From Mesostigma viride (lineage: Eukaryota; Streptophyta; Mesostigmatophyceae; Mesostigmatales; Mesostigmataceae), in the NCBI GenBank assembly GCA_009746045.1, contig RPFO01000082.1, positions 4,147,952-4,211,951 of the forward strand: a DNA stretch of 64,000 nucleotides, in the 5' to 3' direction. This document shows positions 24,201-39,200 of this stretch, piece by piece. The position numbers were made by a program, and so were the translations under genes. A model generated the notes under the pieces. That model had not been told where the DNA came from, did no database searches, and saw nothing but the letters and a program-made list of their open reading frames with translations. Each line of letters starts with the position of its first letter. Position 1 is the stretch's first letter.

Positions 24201-27200
24201 CGCTTCAGAGCATGACTGAACCTTTGCTTCATACTGTGGCGTCCAATTATGTGCTCCATCATGAATGAGTTATCCTGCAGCATACTTCTAATAGCATGGC
24301 CTGATTCCGCGCTCATAGCATGGCTTTATACTTGTTTTATGGCATGGCTTGATTGCTTCATTCCATGGCTCTCTTGCTTGCTTTGTTGTGTGGCTTTCTT
24401 CAATGTTCCATAGCATCGCTTAACTCTCGCTCCGTACTCACTGGGGCTATAACTAGTCCTTGCAACCGTGCGTTGTTCGCTGCTTGCAGGCATGTAGTGA
24501 GCACCCAGGCCTGCGTGAAATGGCTCTAATACTTGCGTAGCAAGTACTTGCGCGTGGGCCTGCCTTGTCTGGGTTTGTTTGCACCTAGAACGCATGCACG
24601 TTGCTGCATGCATGATAGGTGTACTACTATATGGCTTAATGCCTTCTGCACATTGACTGGATACATATATGCTGGCCATAGACAAGGTTCTTGAGCACAT
24701 GCAGGATTGATGTAAGGCCACGGAACTGCTGATTATATATTGGGGAGCAGGATGGCCACCAATGATGAAACATCCTTCGTTTGTGACTGCCGTGCTCTGA
24801 TTGCTAGTCCCTTGCGGCGCGACAGTGCTGAGTGTCTTGGTGCCACTAAGTGTTCTAATAATAGCCTGACTTATCAGCTTTATCCCCACGGATGCGTCGC
24901 CGTGCCTGCAGTTTGCGAGGCAGACGCCAGCTGCCCGGCCGGGCACCTCTGCATCGAGGGCCGCTGTGTGGTCGGTAAGTGACACAGCTGCAATGACCAG
25001 TTATGTACATGGGATCAACGCCGATGTAAGGGACGTGACCGTGGATTCATAGTACATCAGGCAAAAGCATCTAGTTCTTATAAGGGACGTGACAGTGGAT
25101 TCATAGTACATCAGGCAAAAGCATCTAGTTCTTATAAGGGACGTGACCATGGATTCATAGTACATCAGGCAAAAGCATCTAGTTCTTATAAGGGACGTGA
25201 CAGTGGATTCATAGTACATCAGGCAAAAGCATCTAGTTCTTATAAGGGACGTGACCATGGATTCATAGTACATCAGGCAAAAGCATCTAGTTCTTATAAG
25301 GGACGTGACAGTGGATTCATAGTACATCAGGCAAAAGCATCTAGTTCTTATAAGGGACGTGACAGTGGATTCATAGTACATCAGGCAAAAGCATCTAGTT
25401 CTTATAAGGGACGTGACAGTGGATTCATAGTACATCAGGCAAAAGCATCTAGTTCTTATAAGCATTCATGTCACAGCAGTACAAGATAACTGATCACGTG
25501 AAGCGGGACGGTGTACGGGTAAGCAAAGACCCCCACACCTAGCTGCCCCCCCAAAGATAATTGTGCTTGTCATAACCATTAATGCTGAATGTACGCACCC
25601 AGCTAGTGCCAGCACTGTCAACAGCCCAGCCCCTGTGTGCGCCCCTCCTGACACGAGTCTTGCATTTTTGCTACAATCAGGCTCAGTTCTTTGCTTTGCC
25701 CACCCTCAGCATGCTCCCTCCGTTCCTCCCCAGCCCGCAAAAGTCCCCACGCACCCCTGGCAGTTCCTCCCTCCTTCCCTCCCTGCCCTCCAGCCCTTCC
25801 TTCCGGGCACCCCCTCCCCCAGCTCACTGCTGCCCGTCCTTGCATGATCCAGCCTCCCACCCGTCCTCCTTCCCCCTTTCGCACCGTATTTTTTCATTCT
25901 CTCTGTACCTCACTCACTCACGCACTCACTCACTCACTCACGCACTCACTCACTCACTCACTCACTCACTCACTCACTCACTCACTCACTCACTCACTCA
26001 CTCACTCACTCACTCACTCACTCACTCACTCACTCACTCACTCACTCACTCACTCACTCACTCACTCACTCACTCACTCACTCACTCACTCACTCACTCA
26101 CTCACTCACTCACTCACTCACTCACTCACTCACTCACTCACGCACTCACGCACTCACTCACTCACGCACTCACGCACTCACGCACTCACGCACTCACGCA
26201 CTCACGCACGCACGCACGCACGCACTCACTCACTCACGCACACACGCACTCACGCACGCACTCACGCACGCACTCACGCACTCACCCACTCACGCACTCA
26301 CCCACTCACGCACTCACCCACTCACGCACTCACGCACTCACGCACTCACGCACTCACGCACGCACGCACTCACGCACGCACTCACGCACTCACGCACTCA
26401 CGCACTCACTCACTCACTCACTCACTCACTCACTCACTCACTCACTCACTCACTCACTCACTCACTCACTCACTCACTCACTCACTCACTCACTCACTCA
26501 CTCACTCACTCACTCACTCACTCACTCACTCACTCACTCACTCACTCACTCACTCACTCACTCACTCACTCACTCACTCACTCACTCACTCACTCACTCA
26601 CTCACTCACTCACGCACTCACTCGCTCACGCACGCACGCACTCGCTCACTCACTCACTTGCGCACTCACGCACGCACGCACTCGCTCACTCACTCACTTG
26701 CGCACTCACGCACGCACGCACTCGCTCACTCACTCACTCACGCATCCAGGCACTCACGCACTCACGCACTCACGCAGTCACGCACGCTCGCACGCTCGCA
26801 CTCACGCACTCACGCACGCACGCACGCACGCACGCACCCACCCACCCACCCACCCACCCACCCACCCACCCACCCACCCACCCACCCACCCACCCACCCA
26901 CCCACCCACCCACCCACCCACCCACCCACCCACCCACCCACCCACCCACCCACCCACCCACCCACCCACCCACCCACCCACCCACCCACCCACCCACCCA
27001 CCCACCCACCCACCCACCCACCCACCCACCCACCCACCCATCACCCACCCACCCATGCACCTACCCACCCACAACACATTGAAATGGCCTTTTTTTGTCT
27101 TAAATTCTGGCCCATGCACTTTGTATGGCTGGATCTACCTAGGATTGGGTCCCACCATTCCCCGGGATGTGTCTGGCTAGAGGTGGAGTAGTTGAGTCAA

Positions 27201-30200
27201 AATGAAAAGTTTACATGGTTCCAGATCCAAGGCCAAACTGGCCACATACACCACTTGCCTTTGCCTAGAAACAACAATTCAACTCAGATTATGTTGTAAC
27301 TATGCAGCCGTAAAAAATAATAGCTGTTCTGACCTTGCACAAAGTTCTAGAGCATTTGGAGCCCTAATTAGTGACAAATGCTAGCAAAAGTTTGCCAGCA
27401 TTTGTCAAAAATGGCGCGCCTGTACCCCAGCCACCCCCGTAGGGGTTGGCTGGACCGGTGGTTGCTATAAAAGGTGGGCTCCCATTCTAAGGAAGCAGGT
27501 TGTTTCTTTTGCCTCCCACCCACCCACCTTGGCGAAAGGGGGTAGAGCAGGGGCACAGCTGCTGTGGGCTGGCCCTGCGAATTCAATTAGTGTGCTCGTC
27601 CTAGCATACAGATGGCTGGGCTGCAGTCTGGTAGCCAATTATGTGTTATTCTACCGTATAGACCTAGCCAACGGAGATATGTTACGATTCAATTCAATAG
27701 AGCTAGCAACTAGCCTATTGTAATAAATTTCATCTTTTGTGACCAGTGATGCATGCAGAGCAAAGCAAGGCCAGAAATGGAATCATTTTTTATGTATGCG
27801 AAGGATTTGCTGACTTGACTGATGAGATAGTTTAATAGATATATTTCGATAGTTGCACCAGCTTTGTTGTTAGAGACCCGATGTGCGTAAGGGTCGGCTA
27901 TCTGAACGTTGAATTTTTGAAGCAACCTTCTAGTAACTCGTAGTTGATTGTTGACAGATACGACCTGAGTTAACTTAAGGGGAGGTGGCACCCCAAAACC
28001 CTTCAAATTTGGCATGTGCTGATATCACTTGTAATTCATTTGTACAATGCTAAATTATGATTGGGGGCACTAAATAACATGTTTGGTGAGTTGTCCATGA
28101 ACTTGTTTGGGGGTACTACCCCCATCTATTATACGCCCAAATTGTGCTATAAATAGGCCAAAGACGCTAATTAGGGCTGGGTATGCCCCAGCCAATGCAC
28201 ACATTTGTTGGCAAAAAAAAATGTAGTGTCTATAGTTCCCTGAGTTTGTAGCTTGCTGGGCTATTTACATCATGCATATGGCAAAACCTTGAACAGTTAT
28301 TAATAATTCCCCGCAAAGCAACCCTTTTTTTACCAGACATTGGGACTAAACATGCCACAAACACTTCAGATTTAAGGCAACAAAATGTAGAGAAAATCCG
28401 GCTAACAGGGGGACAGCTGTGGTCCAAGTCCCAGGTCATTCCGTCAAGTCTAGCTAGCTCAAGTTATAAGGTCTTGCGTGCTAAAACCTGAACATACGCT
28501 GAATGCGGCTTTTCTGTGTATAAGGCCACTTACATGTAGACATTATGTTTTCCATCCAAGAAACCCAAAATACATTCCCAACTCGATCACACAACATAAG
28601 AAAAAGGCTAGGCACCTCATCTGCCCTACCCTGCCCTCAGCATGGCCAGCCTTGCCAGCATGGGCATAGCAACACCATTGCTAGGCATACAGGCACCAAG
28701 AGAGCATACACTATGCTCAGCCCAAGGTTACCATGTAAATTTATGCCAAGAACTCTGCAAATCTACGTGTAAACACCCTAGACAGACTGCCCAAGCAATA
28801 GAGACAAAAGCAGGCTGTAAACTTGGCAGCATATCATACATGCTGTCTGCCAAGCATTCACATCCTGTCCAGCTTGCCTTGCTGCACACATAGAAGGGAA
28901 GTCTCGATGGTTATAGCTCAAGGAAAGCCATGGAAACACCTATCTCATCATGGAATGCCACTTATGCAGTATAGCCAGCAAAAGAGCCACTCTCACCTTC
29001 CTTTCCAACATGGTCATTTGCTAAGAAGCTGATGCCAGCTTGTTAGCCTCTAGGCACAGGCCGGATGTCGTTACTAAGAGAGGCATGTCAGATCCGGCAC
29101 AAAACAAAAGCGTCTGAGCAAGCTCGTGTCCAAAGGATTATGGAAAACGAATGCCAACACATTACCAACAACTTAACCTTGGCGCCTTTAGCACCCCAGC
29201 CACAAACTACACGAAATCGTGCTAAATCGCTAGGAATCTGACGAAGCAACCGAAAGAAATGGAGCGCTTCCTGCAGGGAAACTGCCCGAAAAAATGGCGA
29301 AAGGCCGACGTTAATGCACTTGCCTGCGTGGAAATGTTTGATGCATAAACTGGCACGCAAGCTCGAACAATAGAAGACATAATCCATCGTCCAGGCGCCC
29401 AAGGAAGGTGTGCCTTCCGTGAATACGTCAAAGGCGACATGCGCAGGCCTGCGTAGGTTCTTACCTTGGATGCCAGAAATGTAAAAGAAACCGGAAAGTG
29501 TCGGCACAAATTCGATAGCACCATGAAGTTTGCTTACTAATTGCTCTTTAGAGCTACCGTTGCCTCACAATCGCTGCCGTAAACCTGCATCAAATTTCAT
29601 TATCCGCAAGAGAAATTATATCCTTGACCCCCGCGCCTGTAGCCGTTCGAGAAATAAGCGATATTGCAAACGGTAAACTTTCCGCCATGCCATGAGGTCA
29701 TCAACTAATCTTCCTGCAAAATTCATGCATTTTTTCTAGCTTTTTGCATGCCATTTTGATTAATAATGCCTGAAGGCATGCCGCCATGGGGCCACCTCCG
29801 GTAGGGTTGCGCGGTCCGGGCACACATTATACACGGTACCCGGACGGTACCGCGAATTTTTAGCGCGGAAAATATTCGCCGCGCCACGTCCTACTGTATA
29901 GGGTGATTTACGGGATCCTTGTGTTTGATATCTTTCATAGGTCCACCTGTACGGCCAGCGTACTACTCTGGAAGTACGTGTTGTGACGTGCTACCTTTGG
30001 TGGCAAGTACAATAATCAGTGCCGCTTTTGCTGGCATCGCAACACTGTTCAGGCTTGGTCGTGACGCCTGCAGATCCTATGTCTGTTACACACACTCAGA
30101 TCCTATGTTTGTTACACAGGATTATGATGATGTACTGCTGATGTAGCATATTTGCATATGTTATACTGATGATGTAGTATATTTGCATAGGTTATACTGA

Positions 30201-33200
30201 TGATGTAGTATATTTGCATATGTTATACGGATGATGTAGTATATTTGCATATGCTATACTGATGATGTAGTATATTTGCATATGATATAGTGATGAATTG
30301 TGGTATATTTGCATATGTTATACTGATGATGTAGTATATCTGCAGTGTATGGGAGCAGCTAGGCCGGCAATGATCCGCAGTTGTTTCTTTCCCCTCCCTC
30401 TTACCTCTGACAGGCGGAGGCGTCTTGCTTCTGCATGTGGATTGAGAACCCTAATGGTCACTGTAACTGCCACGTATCTTAACCCTTTTTGTATGGCACT
30501 GAAGCTTGGTGTGTAGACTTCTTCTTTCTAGTCATTAGGTTCAATCATCGAGAATCCCTCCGGCAGCCTTGCATATGGTCACCATGTAACGGAAGAAACG
30601 ATTCCTTGGAAAACTGCTCACTATACGAACCATGTCTGACGATGTGAAGTGCCGGTAGCTTCATTTGCGTAACTTGACTTTGTCTGGCTGGATGGTAATT
30701 TGTGTTGCATGGTCTATGTCAACGTGCAGGGGAGTGCCGCGTTAGTTCCGATTGCCCTGTGGACCGAGGCATCTGCACTTCCAGCCGGAAATGCGTGGGT
30801 GAGCATCATGTGTCAATGGAGAGGGTATTTTAATTAGCACCCATGTTGTCAGAAAATGTTACTCAGTGAGGATTGTCAAATGAGTTGTCGTTATTATGAA
30901 ATTTACTCAGGCAGGCATGGAAGCCAAGTGGGCAGGAAGTCCCAACTTGGGACATAACAAGCAGGCGGAACCCCGGCTTGAGGCAAGCAGGCGGATGTTC
31001 CCGATTTCTGGCCTGCGCTGGTTGTCTCCTTGATACAGGCGGACTATTACATTTAGCGACACTTGTCACACTACAAAACACACGAGATCCGTTGAATGAC
31101 GATAATGGCGCTAATCCAGTCCATTGAGAACGAACGAGACAAGACGGACCGCAGACGCACGGACTGTACGCGGCCGCCACCAGACCTGAAAGTCGGCCAC
31201 ACGTACCGTGGCGTAACTCACGTGCCACGACACACAATCTGACGTACACTGTGTTTCACAATACTTTACGGGGAAATAATATTAAAATATGCACATGTTC
31301 AGCACAACATACTCTTCAATATCTGACAGACAGACACCTACAACATAATAATACACAATATATGCTGATGATAAAATATGAAACGTGACAGTAACATAGT
31401 AGTAGCACAACGGTAAATTACAAACAACAAGAACAACAAATAAATTACCACCTGACAATAAACAAAATATTAAATAAATATTCAAACTGGCAGTGGCCAC
31501 TAGGAAATAATGATTCCCAAACAAATATGTATAATATTCCCAAACAAGTGTATGAGCTAAATATGAACGGTACTTGGTTGTGTAAACAGTGTATTTCAGA
31601 GCGTAGCCATGTAATCCTCGCTGCTGACACTGCATATGGATGTGTATACCGGCATTGTGTATCTAAATGCGCTTCCCGATGCCTACTTGATAAGCCTGTT
31701 TAGGGTCTCAAGCAGTGTAAAATGCATGGACAGCTGCTTGGATGGACCATGTCTCACGCATGGGGAGCAAGAGGCATAGTCACCTGGATCGGCAGCTAGG
31801 CTGGAGCAGCTAGGGGAGCAGCTAGGGGAGCAGCTAGGTAGGCAGGTAGGGGTCTGATCGACAGCTTGGAGGGAACCTTATGTAGGTTGTAGCCTTGTGA
31901 GTGCACGCCTGAACTCTGGCATCTACTACGATTGTATCGGGAATAATTACTTATGGCATCTACTATGATTGTATCGGGAATAATTACTTATGGCATCTAC
32001 TATGATTGTATCGGGAATAATTACTTATGGCATCTACTATGATTGTATCGGGAATAATTACTTATGGCATCTACTATGATTGTATCGGGAATAATTACTT
32101 ATGGCATCTACTATGATTGTATCGGGAATAATTACTTTGGCATCTATTATGATTGTATCCGGAATAATTACTTACCAAAGTGATGACGGCAAAACATGTT
32201 TAGGGAAATACATCATGCCCTACAATAACAAACACACACAGAAAAAGGTAATGAGACCGGACATTACCAAAAGGAACAAGGGTTATAAGTCACACCCAGC
32301 ATTGACTACGTAGATGACGCCGAGGTTACCACCCATGTGACCAGGACCGCACGGCAGGCGCATGCAGGCCCAATTCGGGGCCTGGATGCACATCTAGGCA
32401 GTCTGGGTCACAACAGAGTCAGCCCGGGTCTGTGGCAGAACAGTCATAAATTAGCAGTCAGGGTCAGGGCGAGAGGCGGCCAGTTTTGCCACTCGGAAGA
32501 CCAAGGCCTTGGCAGACCTCAGAGTTAAAAGTCAAACCTAGCCTGATGGCGAGGGAAATCCGGTCCGGAGACACTTCTCAGTGCCGGTTTGTCTCTATGT
32601 CTCTACGGAAGACTCTCCAAATAGTCCGCCTCCAGCTGGAGTTGAACATGCACCATCGAGGGTCATAGGCCTTAATTATAATAAACATTTTTTTCGAAAA
32701 GAAAGTGTAATAAATAATAATAATAATAAAAAGAAGAAGAAGAAGAAGAAGAAGAAAATTCGCGAAATGACCTCCGGCAGGTGGTTCGCGCCGGTAAAAT
32801 ATTGTTCGATACTTTTAGTGTAGAAGCAGAAAGTATCCAATCAATATAATTTTCAAAACTCTCCGGGCGCTCCGACCCCTGAGGTCGAACCGGTTCTTGT
32901 TGTCACTAGCGGAAGAATTCCGCAACCATTGCCAACCATTGGCCTGATGGCGCAAACACCTGAACGACATGGTTGAAGTAAACCACATGAGGTTGCCCCA
33001 AGTTACCACAGGAAGCATGCCCCCCCCTGTTCACAGAGAATGGCCAGGCCACGGAGACATTCACAACAAGCAAACGTGAAGTCTAACTGCCCATTTCGGT
33101 CCTGCACCGTGATGTTGGGCTGGCGGGAACTTGGTGCAATGGAGAGCAGCCTGCCCCGTCTGTGCCCTTGCTTGGCTCACACACTTCCGTTGTTTTGAAC

Positions 33201-36200
33201 GGAGACATGACATGCGCACCTGCATGCCTGTCTCAGGTGCCAGCATGCACGTCCAGCTGGCCCATGCAGCACACGGCAGGTTGTTATCACCTGTGGGTCG
33301 TCGAGTGCGATACTACAATCAGTGTTTCTAGTAAGGGTTTTTGGCACGCGTCAGTCGGCTGACGCGCCGCCTTTGTCGTCGCGTCGGACGGCTGACACTC
33401 CGCAGTTGGCGTCGCATGGGACGGCTGACACGGAACCGTTGGTGGCACGTCAGCCCATATCAGTCAGGGGCAGGTCCCATGGGCCCCCTATAGGGCGGAG
33501 TTACCCTCAAGGACCCCTAGGGGGCAGAATTACTGGGGAAGGGGTGGTGGGCAAGCTAAATTGGGGGCAGGTGTGACCCTGCAAGATGCGACGGGGACAG
33601 GGTGACGACTGACGAGACGTTTCAAGGGTGAAGGGGCAGGACAGGTATTACAACATTGGATCTTGAACATGCTCCATTGTAAAGAAAACTGGCCTTATCA
33701 AGCTTTCAAAAATGTAGTGACTAGTGAGAGTTAAATTTCATTTCACAATCTTTAAAGGTCACAGATTTCTGAACGGGAATTCTAATTTGACTTACGAGTG
33801 GTTACCAACAAGCTTTATTGGTTACCCCAAGGGCATAACAAAATGAGCTTGAAATGTACATGGTAAATGCTTGGTACTTGATGCATCGAGCTCAAGCAAT
33901 AGCTAGCACGTCTGGATGCGCATAAAACAAGAACCCTTTGCTGCAAATAACTCAAACTGTCTGGCCCCCATCCATCGTTGTCAAGGTAGGTGCTTAGGTG
34001 CTGACTGCTCCTCCCAGGGCTTGTGCCTCTACGTAGTCTCACTAGCCTAACATGTGGTTGCCCTTTTCCTCTTGTTTCGCATCTCCAGCTCCTTGTTGCA
34101 TGGGTTACATCGACAAGATAGGGACTACTTGATCCTGCCCTGTCGGCGGTTTGTCTCTTAAAACACGACGATCTCGCCACAGATTCAAAACTTGTTAACA
34201 ACCCGCCTCCTTTCGACGCCATGCCACGCTCTTGCTGTGCGTAATCCTCGCTGACGATTCGAGAAATCAGGCAATGTAAGGCAAGAAAACGTTGTCTATA
34301 CTTACAGTTTAGCTGGCGGGGTTTGATCGATGAAATTTTAATTTACTTCCTACCGCCTCAGCGATACCTAAACCGATGCAACACCCCCCTTGCAAGAAAA
34401 CGCTCCTAGACTTCTGTACAAGCAGCTGCTATCGAAAGGTATCTAACATAAGTTTAGGTCATCTTGGCTTAGAAGGTAATCAAGGTACCCGCTCGTGACT
34501 GTGGCTGCAATGGCCATGGCCACCTCGTGGACTTTGCTGCGGGCTGCACGAAATATACGTTTGTCTCTCGTTGGAAGGTTTTGGCATGCACATTCACAAA
34601 TTTAATTTTGCAGAGGTTCAACACAATAAATTAGTCATTGTTTGATACTCAGTATAAGGTCCAGGCCCGGCGCGGCGAGTAGACATTGACGCGACGAACC
34701 TCTGGCCTGCACTAGTACTTGCCTGAGAACTTGGTGCGCATCAGACGACTTACGGACACCCTAAATTTACGCGTCAGGATCGCCTGACACGCGGCCAAAA
34801 TTTACGCGTCAGACGGCGGACGCGCGGGGTAAAATTCCTGACGCGTCAGCGGCTGACGCCTGCGTCCCGTTAGTATATCTACACTGACTACAACGGTCAT
34901 TATACAGGGCATGTGCATTGGCATCCTCGCGCAGACATATCTGTATAATCTGCCATCCGTACTCTTGTCTTTATGTATGTACTGCCAGTCTCTCCCTAGT
35001 GTGAGTTTTAGCCCGGTCGCCGATGCTCATGGGAACTAGTCATTGCACTTGTCAAAAGGCTAGCCTGACCCCCACAACACAGTGTCCAGGAAGGGCGCCG
35101 GGAAAAAAACAAGAGGCCGACCTTCGCAAATAAGTGGAAGCATACATGTGACACTAATTGACATGCCCGGAGGCACGCCGTTCAAGGCCCTTCATGAAGT
35201 ACGTTGCCCTAGAGGCAACCAAGACAAGGGTGGGTGGGTGGGGAGCAAAGAAAGAGGCCGACAAAACCAGCCAGAGCGGCTTTTAGTCGCAAAACCTCCC
35301 TTATCCCTAGCTAACTGACGTCATTAAACCCTTATGTTCAGTGATGCTAGTAAGACGCTAACCGTACAGACCGGGGGTAGAATATCCCGAATCTGCACGG
35401 CTAGTATTAAATAATGCGTAGGTTGTTCTTTTCAGGGGCACTGCACCTCACGCCCCGTTCCGCCCGGGTATAATCAACCCAAGCGCGGAACGCACATTTT
35501 ATTTAATTCATTTTTCAACCATGCACTATATTGCATCTACTAATCACAAAAGCTCTAGCCAAACAGCTACGAGAAAACACTACGACCTATAAGCCGCTCA
35601 TCCAGCGGCCTCTTGTTCCCGCATTCACGTATAGAAGAAACTCCGTTCAAAGAACCCCGATTCATGTCCCACGTAGCTCCCACAAAAACCAGCATCTTCA
35701 TTAAAACAATAAGTGGAAGCATACATGTGACACTAATTGACATGCCCGGAGGCACGCCGTTCAAGGCCCTTCGTGAAGTACGTTGCCCAATCACCCCCGC
35801 CCTGGCTGTCCCTTGAAGCCGCACTCCACCTTGCTCGTTGTCACAAGTGACCGCCCTGCCGCAAAACGGGAGCCCCCCCACATCGGGAGGCGTGTGCCCG
35901 GCGGCTGTGGATGCATGGCCAGGCCCAAAAAGGCCCAGCGCATTTGCACTGCGATTGCGCACGGCCAGCCTATCATGACCCCTCTCGGGGCCCCGAGTCG
36001 GTACCGCTATGGCCGTCTCCCCATAGACCCGGGGTGCTTCGAGAAAAAACGTGGACCTAGCCCAGGCCCCGCCAGCCCGGATGCCCGAGGCCACAGCCCC
36101 AGGCACCTGGCTGAACGAGAGTCCGTTCAGCCAAGACCGCATTCCCCCCCGAGGTTTCTATGCGTGGGGAAAAAATTTCTAGCTTAGGCGCTTTTCCCAT

Positions 36201-39200
36201 CGCCGTCCCCAGCCCCAACCACCCCCCCTCGGCGGAAGGCAATTGCAAAGTTTGCTGGCCAGCAGCAATTTCCGAAGAAAAAGCCGCAGGCCGCGGACCG
36301 AGACACGGGTCGCCAGTGCCAGCCATCCGGCTCCAACCCGGGGTGCAAGCATCCCCAGGTACGGAGCACCAGCTCGCGCACTGGGCCGACCAAGCGACAG
36401 TTGAGCACCTGTCACGGCATCCGGCCCACCAAAGACCCCAAGCTGGGGAAAAGGTGCGGACCGGAGGTAATCATTTTCTTTTCTTTTAGTTAACCGGGCG
36501 AGGAACTACGCCTGGCCGGTTAACAACTGGAAGTCTCACCACTGGCCAAGTGGCCGGTGCAACCAGTGCTTTTGGGATTTTGCTCCGCAGCACCCATAGC
36601 TGCGGCTGCCGCCGCAACGACAACGAGCAAAGAAAGAGGCCGACAAAACCAGCCAGAGCGGCTTTTAGTCGCAAAACCTCCCTTATCCCTAGCTAACTGA
36701 CGTCATTAAACCCTTATGTTCAGTGATGCTAGTAAGACGCTAACCGTACAGACCGGGGGTAGAATATCCCGAATCTGCACGGCTAGTATTAAATAATGCG
36801 TAGGTTGTTCTTTTCAGGGGCACTGCACCTCACGCCCCGTTCCGCCCGGGTATAATCAACCCAAGCGCGGAACGCACATTTTATTTAATTCATTTTTCAA
36901 CCATGCACTATATTGCATCTACTAATCACAAAAGCTCTAGCCAAACAGCTACGAGAAAACACTACGACCTATAAGCCGCTCATCCAGCGGCCTCTTGTTC
37001 CCGCATTCACGTATAGAAGAAACTCCGTTCAAAGAACCCCGATTGCTTTTGTCTTATTCAGAGGCACGCGGCCCTGCCCAAACGGCATCAGTTTCCGCCG
37101 CGGCAAGTGACACCAATTGGCGTAACTCTGCCAGTTACTGACGCAATAATGCCGGGGCTGTCAAATTAGATAAATATTAATTGCATTATTCTCAGGTATA
37201 GGAAATCCCTACGCCACGACAACAACTTAATCAGTGGCAGGATTCCAAGACAGTGAGACCCTCACAAGCCTGGCCGGAAAACTGGCCACATCTTGATCCC
37301 CTGGCATGCAGCACTCATCTGTTTCGGGCCTCAGTGGCCTCAAAATGTTCGTCACGTCAAGTCTTCATAACTAGCTGAAGCAGCTATCCTTCCATCTCAC
37401 TAAAAAGAAACTAAATTCAGGAAACCGCGATTATACAGGACTTATGCATTCAGGCAACTCCGCGTGCCAGACGTATCTGCCATCCGTAATCTGGTCTTTA
37501 CCTACGGCCAGTCTCTCCCTAGTGTAAGTTACTCCAACTTTGGGTCATGCCTGGGAGTTGGTTGGCTTTGATTATCTGATATTTTGATGGGCAGGGATGA
37601 CTTATGCATTGCCATGTATTTAACTGCATCGGTGGTATTCTTGTAATGGCCTACTTGCACACCCATGCTTCTGGCGTGGGCAGAATGCCAGGGGGGTCGT
37701 TGCGACAACGGTTTGTTCTGCGTGAACGACACCTGCACGGGTGAGTATGAGGTTTCTGCTGCAGGCGCGCATGCACATTATTCGAGCTCGTCACTACATC
37801 AAGAGGCATGCGCATGCTCAGTGTCAAGTGCACAGTGCACTCATGCACAGCGTGGGGAACTGTAGGCGCGGGTATAGCGATCTGACTATCTGGCATGCTG
37901 GGACACTGGGACGCTATGCATACATATCATAATATGCTGATAGCTGGCCGTTGTAAGGCTTCACTATGTAGGCATGCGCGTGGGGCTGAGCTATGGAATG
38001 GTGCCTGCAAAACCAAGAAGCTGCTGACACAGTGACTATGCTATTTGTGTGGATGGGGCAGTTCGAAAGTGGTGTTTTCAAAAGTAAACTTGTGAAATAT
38101 CATGTTGTCAATGCACAGCCTACATTGGTAGAATGTACAGCATGCCTGGGAATGTCTTACACTCCCGTAGCCAAAACTCCTCCACTTGGGGCCCCATTAA
38201 TGCAGCGGTCATTGGTGAAGGGACGTGGCAGGTCGCCCACTCCAATCCCACATTGTGCACATATGTACAGGGGTCATTAAAAGCAGGCTTGGGTATGGGC
38301 GCTCCATGGCCATCCCAACAGAGGCATGAAATTCAACTTTTGATCTCGTAACGCAGTGCCGTGTGAGACAGCTGAGGAGATTATGAGACGCAGAATAAGG
38401 CGCAGGAATCGATTCAGCGATAGTCATTAGAAGCGTGGGGCCTGAAAACAGGACCACTAGGAGCAGCTGAGCTAGCAGCTGGGCAAGCCTCATCATGCTG
38501 ATCAGCATAGGGCCGAGGGATTATCGTAGTAAGGGGGGGTATCCTACAGGCAGCTTGACGTTTTCAAACTAGATTGTCCAGCTCCCAAGGGAATAGCAGG
38601 TTGGGACAACCGGCACGCTGTTGGATGATTTATTTTTTTGTATATTTGTTTTTGCCACGTCTGCCTACTTTTTTCTGTGTAGCATGCATGCATTCCTTTA
38701 ATTATGTAAATGTGCTGTTATCGTGGGGTAAGCCTCTCGTGTTGTTTTTGCAAGGACAGTCGCTGCCATCGTCAGTTATTGCAAAGGCAGTCGGACATGC
38801 TCAAGGTGGTCACTCAAGCGTGTCCATTTTTATATGTAACATGCAATTTGCACACGGTGTGTGAGCAATAGACTCAACCCGCCTAAAGCTATTGGTCACT
38901 TGGCTCCCCAGCACGTGGGTTTAATTTTTCATCTCAGTTGAGTATAACTGCATCTCCTTCCATTTCGTTTCTTTGCAACCACTCCTAGGACGGATCGTGT
39001 CCAACTCCCCCCTACAGATAGGGGCCAGTTGCACCTTGCATCATCAGTGTCCACAAACCAACCTGATGTCATTTTTCCGCCCATGCTGGGACTGAAGCCC
39101 ACACATATATGGAGTTTTTTGGGTGGTATGTCATAGGTCAAGTTGCAATGTCCTATGGTTGCTAAATATAGCACACCCTCCGGGGAGTACTCTGAGTGCA

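Noticed and set aside
24750-24911. Extension of the Cys-rich exon to an upstream acceptor at 24750
   Set aside because: Joining the lectin exon there makes a TGA at the junction.
25001-25465. Minus-strand frame with eight 18-residue repeats
   Set aside because: A 54-bp tandem repeat keeps any open frame open; no start context or homology supports coding.
25582-27191. Frame of over 500 residues of Thr-His-Ser-Leu repeats
   Set aside because: By-product of the CACT/CCCA array in an intron.
29088-29507. 139-residue minus-strand frame
   Set aside because: No recognised domain or supporting signals; length is within chance for this region.
29941-30006. 66-base AG...GT interval that keeps phase 1-1
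   Set aside because: It lacks the four-Cys pattern of the other modules, and the donor is weak; open phase alone is not enough.
30137-32175. Regular short repeats considered as CRISPR-like arrays
   Set aside because: The units are head-to-tail without unique spacers, and the context is eukaryotic intron.
32637-32655. Minus-strand TGTTCAACTCC, resembling a tRNA T arm
   Set aside because: No acceptor stem or anticodon arm could be matched; at most a SINE trace.
35567-36142. 191-residue minus-strand frame across the A/B repeats
   Set aside because: It spans repeat borders and has no domain that I recognise.
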